Origin: Orychophragmus violaceus
Taxonomy: Eukaryota; Streptophyta; Magnoliopsida; Brassicales; Brassicaceae
Assembly (NCBI GenBank): GCA_030180135.1
Contig: CM058231.1
Location: forward strand, 33,421,034 to 33,485,033
Reading direction: 5' to 3'
Length of the DNA: 64,000 nt
This document shows positions 1 to 10,619 of the stretch, piece after piece. Within the stretch, counting starts at the first letter, position 1; each line of letters begins with the position of its first letter. The translations under genes were made by a program, and so were the position numbers. The notes beneath the pieces were generated by a model that was not told the DNA's origin, made no database searches, and worked only from the letters and a program-made list of their open reading frames with translations.

Positions 1-517
1 AAAAGGGTCGTTCTTGTTCGGCGAGCTGGGTAGCCATGGCGCAATTAGCGATTTCTTGGGCCCGGTGTTAGCCTAGTTTCTTCTCGTTCGGCGAAAGCTA
101 AACATCGAACGGATCTCGGCGAGGTCATCCGGAATCTGTCATCGAAGGGCAGGAGCTTGTGGTGGGATGGATTTGATTGTTCCAGATTTGCCTCCTCGTG
201 CGGAAGCAGAAGCGGAGTCGGATCTCATCCAGATCCAGTTCTTGTTTGAGTCGTTGGTTCCTGGCAAAATGTTTGTCGGAATCTGGCCCGTCGCGGTTGT
301 TTGAGGGACTGGACCACGACATTGTCAGAGCTCGTCATCACTACATCGGTCTGACCCGATGGTGTTCTGTGGAACGCCGCCAATCACCTGCTGATGATCG
401 ACTAGTGGTGGAGTGTCGGAGGAGACAGGTTGATTTGGATTCATTTCTATCTATCGAACCCTAGTTCTGATTCTTAAGATAGGAAGATCTACGGTAGTCC
501 CCACAGACGGCGCCAAA
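1..517 (-). mobile_element. Internal fragment of an old LTR retrotransposon with primer-binding site
   Basis: On the minus strand the LTR at 518-913 is followed directly by a primer-binding-like site (reverse complement of 498-517; TTTGGCGCCGTCTGTGGGGA), as in many plant Gypsy-type elements. The roughly 500 bp beyond it would be the 5' leader. A 65-codon minus-strand frame (125-322) is rich in Arg, Asp and Ser but shows no gag motif, so I do not call it a gene. The rest of the element is absent. Confidence 0.6.
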
Positions 518-913
518 TGTGAGATCGAGGTATTCACACCAAAGATTTATTTGTAGCGTGGATCGGACTAAGATAATTTGAATGTCGAAAGAAGAACTTA
601 TAAAATCGGAATAAAAATAACAAGAAATGGGATTCAATAATTTAAGTCGAAATGGTTATTCTCTGTCGAAGTTAGAATGCATTTGAGAAGATCTCTCCTC
701 TCCTTTTATAATCTCGAACCCTTATCTTCTAGTTCCGATCTTCATGTAAGTCGTTATTGGTGACGATCCCTTCCTCAACCCGTGATTCGCGGAGTCTGTT
801 AAAACACCTTTTCTCATGCGATTTCACGAAAGATGTATGGAAAGATTTGGCTCTTTAACGTCTCGATGACATGAATTATACGAGGTGGGATACTCTGATT
901 TAGCTCAGTCACA
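518..913 (-). mobile_element. LTR (minus strand), copy 1
   Basis: It begins TGTGAGATC and ends CAGTCACA, so the termini are inverted (TGTGA/TCACA) as expected of an LTR. On the minus strand a TATAAAAG box lies in the middle (near 700) and the primer-binding site abuts the 3' end. Only one LTR is present. Copy 1 is shorter than copy 2 by about 38 bp, a gap flanked by the short repeat GAATGT, suggesting a small deletion here. Confidence 0.6.
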
Positions 914-1677
914 AGCCAAGCTTTTGTTAACTACAAGACTTTATAGTCCGATATTTCTTTCATGTAGCAGCTTACCATGTTTGGAGAGAAAGAAACAATA
1001 AAAACATGTAGAACCAGCTCTTACGCAAGCTCAGCTCGTCAAGATGATCGACAACTATGTGTATAAGTAACTGATATCAATCAAAATCGATGGTGATCAC
1101 TCCTACAATGGAGGTCTAGAGATGCAGTTCACCACAAGCCCATCTTGACAAGCTTTAACCATCACCAAAAGTCTCATAATCAAGCCCAATGTAATCAAAT
1201 CAAAAGCTAAGACCTAAATGCATTCATTGTAACAAATCTTTTTGGTTGAATACAAATTTTACATTTGATTCAAAAAAAAGTCTCAACTCTCTCTAATAAT
1301 CTCTTTATGTTTAAATATTGTTTAAACTTTGTTCATGCAGCTTCTTTTTAAATTTATCTTTGAAACTGAAACTGGTTGTTTGTACTGCTAAAATTGGATT
1401 TCATTGCTAAGTTTGATATAATACGAAAAAAGCAAACTAAAATCAAAATCCGTAAAGTAGGTTTAGTCTCAGTTTGATTGTTATCCTTCCATTATTGTTC
1501 AGTAAATAGAATTGGAAATTCTCACGTGAAATGGACTTATCAATTAAAAAAAGACGAACGGAATCAGAACAAATTTGTCTACTCAACTTTCGGTATGGTG
1601 GTGGTAGAAAAGAGAATAAGATTCAGATTATATTATGATACATGAGATTTTCAATCAAAAACTCCACTACAAGATTT
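914..1677. other. Upstream region of the His-rich gene, copy 1
   Basis: AT-rich non-coding sequence between the LTR remnant and the TATA box. I see no open frame of note. The stretch is repeated almost unchanged upstream of the second gene copy (9772-10535). It contains a CACGTG core (1523-1528), a G-box-like sequence. Confidence 0.5.
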
Positions 1678-1690
1678 GTATATATATACA
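1678..1690 (+). promoter_or_regulatory. Putative TATA box of the His-rich gene, copy 1
   Basis: The run GTATATATATACA lies about 75-85 bp before the ATG at 1762, a usual distance for a plant core promoter with a short 5' UTR. A second TATATATA run at 1746-1753 is too close to the ATG to be the core TATA box. The same sequence is at 10536-10548 before the second gene copy. Confidence 0.5.
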
Positions 1691-1761
1691 GAAGCACTAG
1701 AAATATTTTAATAACTCATACCTATCAAAGAAATCTAAGACAAGTATATATATAAAGAAAA

Positions 1762-2886
1762 ATGCTTGACAAACTTATCGGAGAGTACGGGCACGGGTAC
1801 GGGAACGGCTACGGCCACAACGATCATAGAAGCAGCGGTTACGGCTTCAAGGAGCACAAAGAGTTCCTGTCTCATGAGGAGCCAGAAAGAGGCTACTTTG
1901 ACCGTCAGGCCCGATTTGACCACCACGTGATGCTACCGGCCAACCACGGCCGTCCACCCATGGCTCACATGCCTGTCTGTGATGAAGAAGACTCAGACTC
2001 AGATGTGGAGGAGTTATATAAGAGGAGTCAGAGCCACCACACTACTATCATGCCGCTTCACAGCAACAACAACCACCAACAGGCACCTCATATGAACATC
2101 GTGCCCCCACCTCCGATGGCTCTGCCTCACCATAACGTAAGCCATCTTTTATGGTGTCGCAAGTGGCAACCTTACTAATCATGTTATGTTGTATATATTC
2201 TTCCAAAGTGCCTTTAAACCATTTAAAAACCCATTTATGGGGTGGTTTAAACTGTGGAATCACAGTGACAACTGACAACATTAGTACACACCACTAAGTT
2301 GCCTGTTTTGATTGGTTTCTTTAAATACTTAGTAATCCTGAAACCTGATGCTGAATTTTGTTAAATGATTTTATTTATGGAACGATTTATATATTTTGGG
2401 GGTCTGTTATGATATGGTAAGCCATATGCGAATGCCCCAATTGTCCAACTTAATAAACATTATTATAATTTATACGGCTTCTCACCATTGGTAATTTGGT
2501 TAATGATGATTGTGAAGGGAAATATGGGTAATGGATGGCAAGGAAGGCATGAAGATGCATACCATGGCGAGCAGGGGATTCAGTACCACGGTACGCACGG
2601 GATGAAGCCACATGGTGCGCACCAAGGTGGGCATGGGATGCAGCAGCACGGTCCGCACGAGATGCAGCCGCATGGTGCCCACGGGATGCAGCAGCACGGT
2701 GCGTACGGGATGAAGCACCAGGACAGGCTTATGGCTCCTCAGGTTCCACCACATAGTGTTTACATGAACCCCAGCCATGGCAGTGGCAGTGGACATGTAG
2801 AAGTGGTTAAGGCCTCGGAGAAATGGCGAGTCAATAACTACGGCGGCGGCCACCACAAGGTCGGGTGGGGGAGTAAGGGACTCTAA
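1762..2886 (+). CDS. His/Met/Gly-rich repeat protein, two exons, copy 1
   Basis: I join exon 1 (1762-2136) to exon 2 (2518-2886). The intron has GTAAGC at the donor and GAAG at the acceptor, is AT-rich and keeps phase 0, giving 247 residues. Residues 8-28 are rich in Gly, Tyr and His. Residues 74-85 are acidic (DEEDSDSDVEEL). Residues 146-191 hold irregular repeats of 8-10 residues built on HGM-x-x-HG-A/P-H. The C-terminus (226-247) is basic, Gly- and Trp-containing. I see no signal peptide or membrane segment and only one Cys (73). I do not recognise the family. The His/Met repeats could bind metal ions, which is inference only. The start is the first ATG after the TATA box. The gene is duplicated at 10620-11749 with one amino-acid change. 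Confidence 0.72.
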
Positions 2887-3231
2887 CTGCACCCACAAGA
2901 TTCTCTGCCGGTTCAAAATAAGAGAGTAATGATTATGTATACCAAAGAATAAAATTATAATTAAGATGTGTTTGATTAACATGTTTCAGTACTGTACTAA
3001 AACCAAAAACATTGGACTTTTAACAAAAAAAGAAGGAAAGAAAATGTTCTTGTTTGATGAACTTGTGATCACTACGGACTGTTGTTGCTGCTTATGTTAA
3101 ATAAAGGTGATGTAAGTATTATCAATTGATTTTACCATGAACGTGGAAAGATTGATTGCAAAAGTTGTTTTTTAAGAAGTATAATGAGACAACGGCTAAT
3201 TCTTACCTTAGCGGCGAGGCGTTATCTCTGA
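2887..3231. other. 3' flank of the His-rich gene, copy 1
   Basis: Non-coding AT-rich sequence with AATAAA-like motifs near 2949 and 3100 that could serve 3' end formation. It is conserved in copy 2 up to the Mutator-like insertion point. Confidence 0.45.
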
Positions 3232-3240
3232 TTCTATTCT

Positions 3241-5122
3241 GGGGTGAATTGCACTGAGTATATCTTTTTACATTTATTGTTGCAATCTTGTATCTTTTAA
3301 AAAGACTTTGCATTTATGTATTTTTTTGTAGGCCCCACGTGTAAAAAGACAATATTAACCTTCACAAATAGAAGGAATGAGAGAAAATGTGCAATAGAGA
3401 CTCTTGATGGATATGTAATGCACTTATAAAAACTATCCATTCTTTTTTTTTATTTTTTCTTTTTTTTTATCCATTTTCATTCTCTTTCTTACTTTTCTAT
3501 TTATTTCACCCCATAATTTTTGAACGGTGGATGTAATGAATTGAGTGTTGCTTCCGGACGTATAGACCACCGGAATGGAGCTAAAACCGGTCGATCTATC
3601 GGAAATCAAAAAAAAAAAAAAAAAAAACTTAATACGGAAATTGCGAATGGATAGTTGAGGCTAGCTGTCCATAATATCTATCCATGTGGATAATACAATG
3701 ATCATATCACATGCAAGACTACCTATTGTCCATCATAAACCATCTTGTTGAGCAATTGACCACCTATTGTCCATCATAAAACGTTTACCTATGGTAAGCA
3801 TCATGTTAACAATTGTCCATCATAAGCGTTTCTCATGGTAATCATCTTGTTAAGCATCTTGTCCATCATATGTTAAACTATCTTGTTAAGCATGAGATAT
3901 GATCGTCCAACAACTCTTGATCACCTATTGTCCATCATAAACGTTTATCTATGGTAAGCATCTTGTTACCTATTGCCGATCATAAGGGTTTTTTCCATCG
4001 TAAGCATCTTGTTTAGAATCTTGTCCATCATATGTTAAACCATATTGTCCATCATAAATGTTTAACATGTGATATAATCGTGTTAGTGTCCACGAATAAT
4101 CGACTCAACGTACTTTTGTGATGTGGATACTACAATGATTATATCACATGCAAGACCGCCCATTGTCCATCATAAACCATCTTGTTAAGCATTTGACCAC
4201 CTATTGTGATCGTCCAACAACTCTTGATCACCTATTGTCCATCATAAAACGTTTACCCATGGTAAGCATCTTGTTAATGGATAGTGGTCTACACCTACTC
4301 TATGTCCACAAATTCACAATCATGTGAACTCTTAACCAACTTTTGTCCATTAGATCCGCACTTTGTGTCCACGGATCATAAGCGTTGCAATCTTGTTAAG
4401 CATTTTGTCCATCATATGTTAAACCATCTTGTTAAGCATGAGATGTGATCGTCCAACATACTTTTGTGTCCACAAATAATCATATGTTAAAGCATCTTGT
4501 TAAGCATCTTGTCCATCATCATTCATGTTGAACTCATCTTGTTGAGTATCTTGTCCACGAATAATCATATGTTAAACGTTTACCCAAGGTAAACATATTT
4601 TTGGATTCATCATTCATGTGATCGTCCAACATCATATGTTAAATCATCATGTTAAGCATCTTGTCCATCATAAGTATACACGTGGATGGATGTTGTGGAC
4701 ATATACTCTAAACTATCCATTCGCAACTTTCATATTAAGTTCGAATTTTTTTTTTTTTTTTGAATTCCGATAGATCGTCCCGTTCTAATACCATTCCGAC
4801 GATCTATAAATCCGAAAACCTCACCCAATTCATCCTATCTACAATTAAAAAAACTTGGGGTAAAAAATAATACATAAAGTAAGAAAGAGAGTGTAAGAGA
4901 AAAGAAAAGAATTAAAAAGAAAATGAAATTCGGATGGATAGAAGGAGGAATTGTGGATAGTTTATGTAATTAACTATCTATAACTAAAAAACAAAAGTCA
5001 GGGACAATATGGTCTTTAACCAGCACTAGAAGACAAAAAAAGATACAAAAATGCAATTGGATTTTGAAAGATACAACTTTGCTATTACTTTTCAAAAAAG
5101 ATACATTGGGTGCAATTAATCC
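3241..5122. mobile_element. Non-autonomous Mutator-like element (MULE) with long terminal inverted repeats
   Basis: The 1882 bp element is bounded by a perfect 9-bp target duplication, TTCTATTCT, at 3232-3240 and 5123-5131. Copy 2 has the single uninterrupted site at 12095-12103. The ends are inverted repeats (GGGGTGAATTGCAC at the left against GGATTAATTGCACC read inward from the right). Imperfect inverted similarity continues for about 400 bp on each side and includes TGCGAATGGATAGTT and GATCTATCGGAA with poly(A)/poly(T) tracts. A 9-bp duplication plus long inverted repeats is the hallmark of Mutator-like elements. There is no transposase frame, so movement needed an enzyme supplied elsewhere. 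Confidence 0.9.
3690..4690. repeat. Irregular internal repeats of the Mutator-like element
   Basis: The centre of the element is made of short, shuffled direct repeats: TTGTCCATCATAA, CATCTTGTTAAGCAT, GTTTACCYATGGTAAGCATC, ATATGTTAAACCATCTTG and GATCGTCCAACA, each several times with uneven spacing. There is no open frame. It looks like local amplification of a word of about 30 bp rather than a regular tandem array. Confidence 0.75.
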
Positions 5123-5303
5123 TTCTATTCTGACATGTATTCACGATCTGTATGAATTTTACCCTTTTATAATTTTATTCCTTAATTCTAAAAAATGGCC
5201 AAAACATACATTGTGATATGTCTGCTAAGTCTTCAAAAAAATGGTAACAGTTGTGATGTGTCCGCGAAGTCACCAAAAATAAAAATGTAGAAAAGCATGC
5301 ATC

Positions 5304-5549
5304 AGAGCGGTTGAGGTAGTCTAACTGGTTGAGGGGCTCGTGGTGGCTAGAAACCACCCGGGTTCGAGCCCAGGCGGAAACAAAAATGCCTCTTCTGCTC
5401 ACCCACATGGATATGGGCCCATTGCTTACGGCCCATTTGAATATCCGGAGAGAGGGTCTATCCATGGGCTGCACCTCCCCTTGGGAATTAGTCTGGGCCC
5501 TTCCATAGGCCCGGGATACCCCCAAGTTAAACAAAAAAAAAAAAAAAAA
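5304..5549 (+). mobile_element. tRNA-derived SINE with poly(A) tail
   Basis: A 13-bp target duplication, AAAAGCATGCATC, flanks it at 5291-5303 and 5550-5562; copy 2 has one uninterrupted site at 12505-12517. The head carries an A-box-like TAGTCTAACTGG and a B-box-like GGGTTCGAGCCC (polymerase III internal promoter). The body is GC-richer than its surroundings and the end is a long A tract, so insertion was plus-sense. The open frame reading through it is fortuitous. Confidence 0.9.
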
Positions 5550-5607
5550 AAAAGCATGCATCCATTGAATCACCAATTACCGTACATTAAATGATAAAAT
5601 AATATTA

Positions 5608-5770
5608 ATAGCCCAGTGGTAACACAAGAGATTGATTTTCTTGTGTTTCATGTTCAAACCTTCTTTCGTACGGATGGTTATATCGGATTATCTAAAAATT
5701 AACTTCGAACGTTTTTGGAGATTATGAGTTTAAAACTCGAAATTTCTACGGTATTACAAAATAAAAAGTA
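5608..5770 (+). mobile_element. Possible old tRNA-related SINE remnant, copy 1
   Basis: AGCCCAGTGGTAACACAAG and TGTTCAAACC are spaced like polymerase III A and B boxes. A longer unrelated tail follows (the motif TTCTACGGTATTACAAAATA). I find no target duplication or poly(A). The same sequence is in copy 2 at 17893-18050. Confidence 0.35.
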
Positions 5771-5865
5771 AACAATTAGAGTTCCCTATTTTTAATAAAA
5801 CCATTGAATATTAAAACTTTAAAATTTATGTGACACTTACCACACCAGTTCTCAACTAAGTTTTC

Positions 5866-6020
5866 CACGGTAAAATCTAATGGTCCGAACACGTCAATAA
5901 ATCTAATCCGCTAAATTGAACTAATCAGATAAAATTAACTTTGATAATTAACGAATTTTAGCAAATCAGTTCTGTATAGAACAATAAATTTTATTGGCGT
6001 GTCTAGACCATTAGATTGTA
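5866..6020. mobile_element. Palindromic MITE-like element, copy 1
   Basis: The left arm TAAAATCTAATGGTCCGAAC and the right arm (read inward TACAATCTAATGGTCTAGAC) form an inverted repeat of 35-40 bp around an AT-rich centre. The layout is that of a small foldback element. The boundaries and superfamily are not clear. A copy lies at 18147-18303. Confidence 0.4.
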
Positions 6021-6649
6021 CATATAATGATATAAATCAACTCAGTTATGAATTTTTCTCATTAAAACTCTACTTCAAATATTTATCATTTTTGTCTTTC
6101 TTATATATTTATATTATGTTATTTAAATCGACAAAATATAAAAAGATAAAAATATGAATTTTCGATAAAATAACAAAACCAATAAATCTTGACATAAACC
6201 AGTATTTGAAATTTTATAAAATTATTTTGTTTTATTTTCCATAAAAAGATTTATTCTACAAAACCTTTTTCCTACAATTTGTTTTTTTTTTTTTTTTTTT
6301 TTGTGATAGCCGACGTATTAGTTTTTGTAATTTATGATGACCCATCACACATGTCACAACCACACTAAAGTCAACAAACGGTTAACAAACAAAATTATGA
6401 ACAACGTATGTGTTGACTATTTTTTTTTTCTAGAATTGAGGGTGGAATTAAAAAATATATATATGAAGTGTGAGAGTTTTTTATACAGGTTGTGAATACA
6501 TGTCCGAATCAAGAATACAACCCACTTTTGAGTTAGGAATTGACCGTTTTATCTTCATATGATAAAACTAAAGCATACTCAAACTTTTAGCCAAAAAAAA
6601 AAACAGACGGTCGATTGCAAGTAATATAGGTGTTTATCCTTATGTAGAG
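6021..6649. other. AT-rich spacer, copy 1
   Basis: Non-coding, with several poly(T) and poly(A) runs (for example 6282-6302). No gene or clear element seen. Matched by 18304-18945. Confidence 0.4.
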
Positions 6650-7483
6650 CTTCTGTTGTTCAACGATGATAAAACCAATTATATTAGGAATCTAGTTCTA
6701 AACTTAGGGCCGGCTCAACTATATTGTGGGCCCTAGGGAATTTTTTTTAAATATATTAAATATTTTAACTTGGCTCTTATCTGGATTTTTTTTTTAAAAA
6801 AAAATAAACTTTACTTTAGTGTTATTTTTGAGAGAAAAATTATGGGCGCTGGGGACAAGCCCCATTGCCCTACCCCTAGAGTTGGCACTGCTTAAACTCT
6901 ATCAACATAAAATTTGATCTTTATCTAAAACTTCTAAGCTTTATCCAAAATTTTCCAAAATCTTCAAGATATTTATCGCCACTACTCACCTTCAAGTTAG
7001 AGCATGAAGATCAAGAATGCCCAGCTTGAACACTAAGTTTTAAAACCCCATATGTCCAATCGACTTAGTAAAAATGTCTTCGATCTGTGAACCTGTAGGA
7101 ATGTGTTTAGTAACGATGACTCCAGCTTGAACAACATCTCGAGTAGCATGACAATCATTCTCTATATACTTAATTAGTACGTTCATGGAAAACCGGATTG
7201 GCAGATATATAAAGTGCAGCCTTATTGTCGCAGAAGAAATGAATAAGCTTCATGGACTAATCAACACCAAGTTCTTCAAATAACTTTTGTATCCATTTGA
7301 TCTGACCAAGTGCAGCTGCCATTGCCTTGTATTCTGCTTCGAGTGACGAGTGTGACACTGGCTTTTGTTTCTTAGTTTTCCATGCAATCAGAGAGCCTCC
7401 AAACATAACAACGAAGGCACTAAGTGACAGTTGTGATTGGGCATGCAGACCAATCAGAATCACAGTAAATTGAGAGAGTGAGT
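6650..7483. repeat. 834-bp direct repeat, first unit (copy 1)
   Basis: LTR remnant plus the end of the Copia RNase H, repeated in tandem at 7484-8318 with a period of 834 bp. The same doublet is in the second segmental copy (about 18945-19770 and 19771-20605), so this small duplication is older than the large one. Confidence 0.85.
6704..6891. mobile_element. Probable hAT-type MITE inside the Copia 3' LTR
   Basis: The 5' LTR at 31213-31415 reads CTAGTTCCTAAACTCTATC without interruption. Here CTAAAC is followed by about 190 bp starting TTAGGGCCGGCTCAAC and ending GAGTTGGCACTGC before the LTR resumes. The ends are imperfect inverted repeats of the GGGCCGGCTC kind seen in plant hAT elements. Three further copies (near 7538-7724, 18998-19180 and 19829-20013) come from the two rounds of duplication. 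The target-site duplication is not clean. Confidence 0.5.
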
Positions 7484-8318
7484 GCTTATGTTGTTCAACG
7501 ATGATAAAACCAATTATATTAGGAATCTAGTTCTAAACTTAGGGCCGGCTCAACTATATTGTGGGCCCTAGGGAATTGTTTTTTAAATATATTAAATATT
7601 TTAACTTGGCTCTTATCTGGATTTTTTTAAGAAAAAATAAACCTTACTTTAGGGTTATTTTTGAGAGAAAAATTATGGGTGCTGGGGCCAAGCCCCATTG
7701 TCCTACCCCTAGAGTTGGCACTGCCTAAACTCTATCAACATAAAATTTGATCTTTATCAAAAAACTTCTAAGCTTTATCCAAAATTTTCCAAAATCTTCA
7801 GGATATTTATCGCCACTACTCACCTTCAAGTTAGAGCATGAAGATCAAGAATGCCCAGCTTGAACACTAAGTTTTAAAACGCCATATGTCCAATCGACTT
7901 AGTCAAAATGTCTTCGATCTGTGAACCTGTAGGAATGTGTTTAGTAACGATGACTCCAGCTTGAACAACATCTCGAGTAGCATGACAATCATTCTCTATA
8001 TACTTAATTAGTACGTTCATGGAAAACCGGATTGGCAGATATATAAAGTGCAGCCTTATTGTCGCAGAAGAAATGAATAAGCTTCATGGACTAATCAACA
8101 CCAAGTTCTTCAAATAACTTTTGTATCCATTTGATCTGACCAAGTGCAGCAGCCATTGCCTTGTATTCTGCTTCGAGTGACGAGTGTGACACTGGCTTTT
8201 GTTTCTTAGTTTTCCATGCAATCAGAGAGCCTCCAAACATAACAACGAAGGCACTAAGTGACAGTTGTGATTGGGCATGCAGACCAATCAGAATCATAGT
8301 AAATTGAGAGAGTGAGAT
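7484..8318. repeat. 834-bp direct repeat, second unit (copy 1)
   Basis: Second unit of the tandem repeat. It differs by scattered substitutions and small poly(T) length changes, and only this unit continues into upstream pol sequence. Confidence 0.85.
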
Positions 8319-8827
8319 CGGTGTCAGAACTCAACATAATCCCCTGTCCAGGCGATCCTTTTAGAAAGCGAACAACATGTAGCGCAGCTTCCCATTGTGC
8401 TTCGTTGGGAGCTTTCATGAATTATGAGAGAATGTGTACTGGATAGCATAGATCAGGCCATGTATTGAGAAGGTATATAAGTCAACCGATTAATCTTCTA
8501 TACTTCTTTGGGTCTTAAAGAAGTGGACTTTTGACGGTAGCAAGTTGATTATTTTGTTCCAATGGGGTGAGATCCGGTTTGGCTCCAAAATCACCTCTAT
8601 CAGCAACAATGTCCAATGCGTATTTTCTTAGTGACAAGAAGAAACCGTCGGGTCCATGACTAACCTTGATACCTAGAAAATATTTTAGGGGGCCAAGATC
8701 TTAAATTACAAAACATCTCCCCATACAATATTTGAATTTTGCCACCATGTATGAATCTTTCCCGCAAATAAGAAGGTCATCCACATATACCAATATGTGT
8801 AACTTTATGCCTTTCCGTGAATAAGAG

Positions 8828-9337
8828 TCGTTCTTGTTCGGCGAGCTGGGTAGCCATGGCGCAATTAGCGATTTCTTGGGCCCGGTGTTAGCCTAGTTTC
8901 TTCTCGTTCGGCGAAAGCTAAGCATCGAACGGATCTCGGCGAGGTCATCCAGACTCTGTCATCGAAGGGCAGGAGCTTGTGGTGGGCTGGATCTGATTGT
9001 TCCAGATTTTCCTCCTCGTGCGGAAGCGGAAGCGGAGTCGGATCTCATCCAGATCCAGTTCTTGTTTGAGTCGTTGGTTCCTGGCAAAATGTTTGTCGGA
9101 ATCTGTCCCGTCGCGGTTGTTTGAGCGACTGGACCACGACATTGTCAGAGCTCGTCATCACTACATCGGTCTGACCCGATGGTGTTCTGTGGAACGCCGT
9201 CAATCACCTGCTGATGATCGACTAGTGGTGGAGTGTCGGAGGAGCCAGGTTGATTTGAATTCATTTATATCTATCAAACCCTAGATCTGATTCTTAAGAT
9301 AGGAAGATCTACGGTAGTCCCCACAGACGGCGCCAAA
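8828..9337 (-). mobile_element. Internal LTR-retrotransposon fragment, copy 2
   Basis: Counterpart of 8-517, with the same primer-binding-like site next to the LTR and a few substitutions. Confidence 0.6.
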
Positions 9338-9771
9338 TGTGAGATCGAGGTATTCACCAAAGATTTATTTGTAGCGTTGATCGGACTAAGATAATTTGAA
9401 TGTAAATTTTCTATGAATGAAAGATATCTTTAAGGATGAATGTCGAAATAAGAACTTATACAATCGGAATAAAAATAACAAGAAATGAGATTCAATAATT
9501 TAAGTCGAAATGGTTATTCTGTGTCGAAGTTGGAATGCATTTGAGAAGATCTCTCCTCTCCTTTTATAATCTCGAACCCTTATCTTCTAGTTCCGATCTT
9601 CATGTAAGTCGTTATTGGTGACGATCCCTTCCTCAACCCGTGATTCGCGGAGTCTGTTAAAACACCTTTTCTCATGCGATTTCACGAAAGATGTATGGAA
9701 AGATTTGGGTCTTTAACGTCTCGATGACATGAATTATACGAGGTGGGATACTCTGATTTAGCTCAGTCACA
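9338..9771 (-). mobile_element. LTR (minus strand), copy 2
   Basis: Counterpart of 518-913, with the same TGTGA/TCACA ends. It keeps about 38 bp (near 9404-9441) that copy 1 lacks; the short repeat GAATGT at both edges suggests that copy 1 lost it. Confidence 0.6.
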
Positions 9772-10535
9772 AGCCAAGCTTTTGTTAACTACAAGACTTT
9801 ATAGTCCGATATTTCTTTCATGTAGCAGCTTACCATGTTTGGAGAGAAAGAAACAATAAAAACATGTAGAACCAGCTCTTACGCAAGCTCAGCTCGTCAA
9901 GATGATCGACAACTATGTGTATAAGTAACTGATATCAATCAAAATCGATGGTGATCACTCCTACAATGGAGGTCTAGAGATGCAGTTCACCACAAGCCCA
10001 TCTTGACAAGCTTTAACCATCACCAAAAGTCTCATAATCAAGCCCAATGTAATCAAATCAAAAGCTAAGACCTAAATGCATTCATTGTAACAAAGCTTTT
10101 TGGTTGAATACAAATTTTACATTTGATTCAAAAAAAAGTCTCAACTCTCTCTAATAATCTCTTGATGTTTAAATATTGTTTAAACTTTGTTCATGCAGCT
10201 TCTTTTTAAATTTATCTTTGAAACTGAAACTGGTTGTTTGTACTGCTAAAATTGGATTTCATTGCTAAGTTTGATATAATACGAAAAAAGCAAACTAAAA
10301 TCAAAATCCGTAAAGTAGGTTTAGTCTCAGTTTGATTGTTATCCTTCCATTATTGTTCAGTAAATAGAATTGGAAATTCTCACGTGAAATGGACTTATCA
10401 ATTAAAAAAAGACGAACGGAATCAGAACAAATTTGTCTACTCAACTTTCGGTATGGTGGTGGTAGAAAAGAGAATAAGATTCAGATTATATTATGATACA
10501 TGAGATTTTCAATCAAAAACTCCACTACAAGATTT

Positions 10536-10548
10536 GTATATATATACA
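10536..10548 (+). promoter_or_regulatory. Putative TATA box of the His-rich gene, copy 2
   Basis: Same GTATATATATACA run and same distance to the ATG (10620) as in copy 1. Confidence 0.5.
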
Positions 10549-10619
10549 GAAGCACTAGAAATATTTTAATAACTCATACCTATCAAAGAAATCTAAGACA
10601 AGTATATATATAAAGAAAA

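Larger units (their letters stand above)
8..8827. repeat. Segmental tandem duplication, copy 1
   Basis: This unit matches 8828-21114 at high identity once later insertions are removed. The unit-to-unit junction is at 8827/8828, where Copia reverse-transcriptase sequence (minus strand) runs directly into the same sequence that starts the window. Removing the Mutator-like element and the SINE leaves about 6.7 kb, matching copy 2 after its own insertions are removed. The right breakpoint lies inside the Copia pol region, so the duplication is younger than that Copia insertion. Confidence 0.93.
6650..8827 (-). mobile_element. Copia 3' fragment (LTR, RNase H, end of RT), copy 1, truncated at the duplication junction
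   Basis: Read on the minus strand this is the end of a Copia pol gene followed by a degraded 3' LTR. Two RNase H segments (7257-7463 and 8091-8297) carry the family pattern of a SLIAWKTKKQ strand followed by SSLEAEYKAMA. The second continues upstream into the RT/RNase H connection, with a WEAALHVVRFLKG-type segment near 8320-8420. The 3' LTR start reads TGAGTAGTGGCG on the minus strand at 6988. The element is cut at 8827 by the duplication breakpoint; the more complete copy is at 18945-31415. Confidence 0.85.

Noticed and set aside
1735..2982. Minus-strand frames opposite the His-rich gene (63 and 160 codons; also in copy 2)
   Set aside because: They are shadows of the repeat-rich exons. The plus-strand model has TATA box, splice sites and conserved protein; the minus strand has none.
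3690..4690. CRISPR-like or satellite array
   Set aside because: Spacing and order of the repeats are irregular, they lie inside a bounded Mutator-like element, and the DNA is plant nuclear.
5340..5594. 84-codon frame with Pro/Gly-rich product
   Set aside because: It lies wholly within the SINE and its poly(A), is absent from copy 2 and ends in poly-Lys from the A tail.
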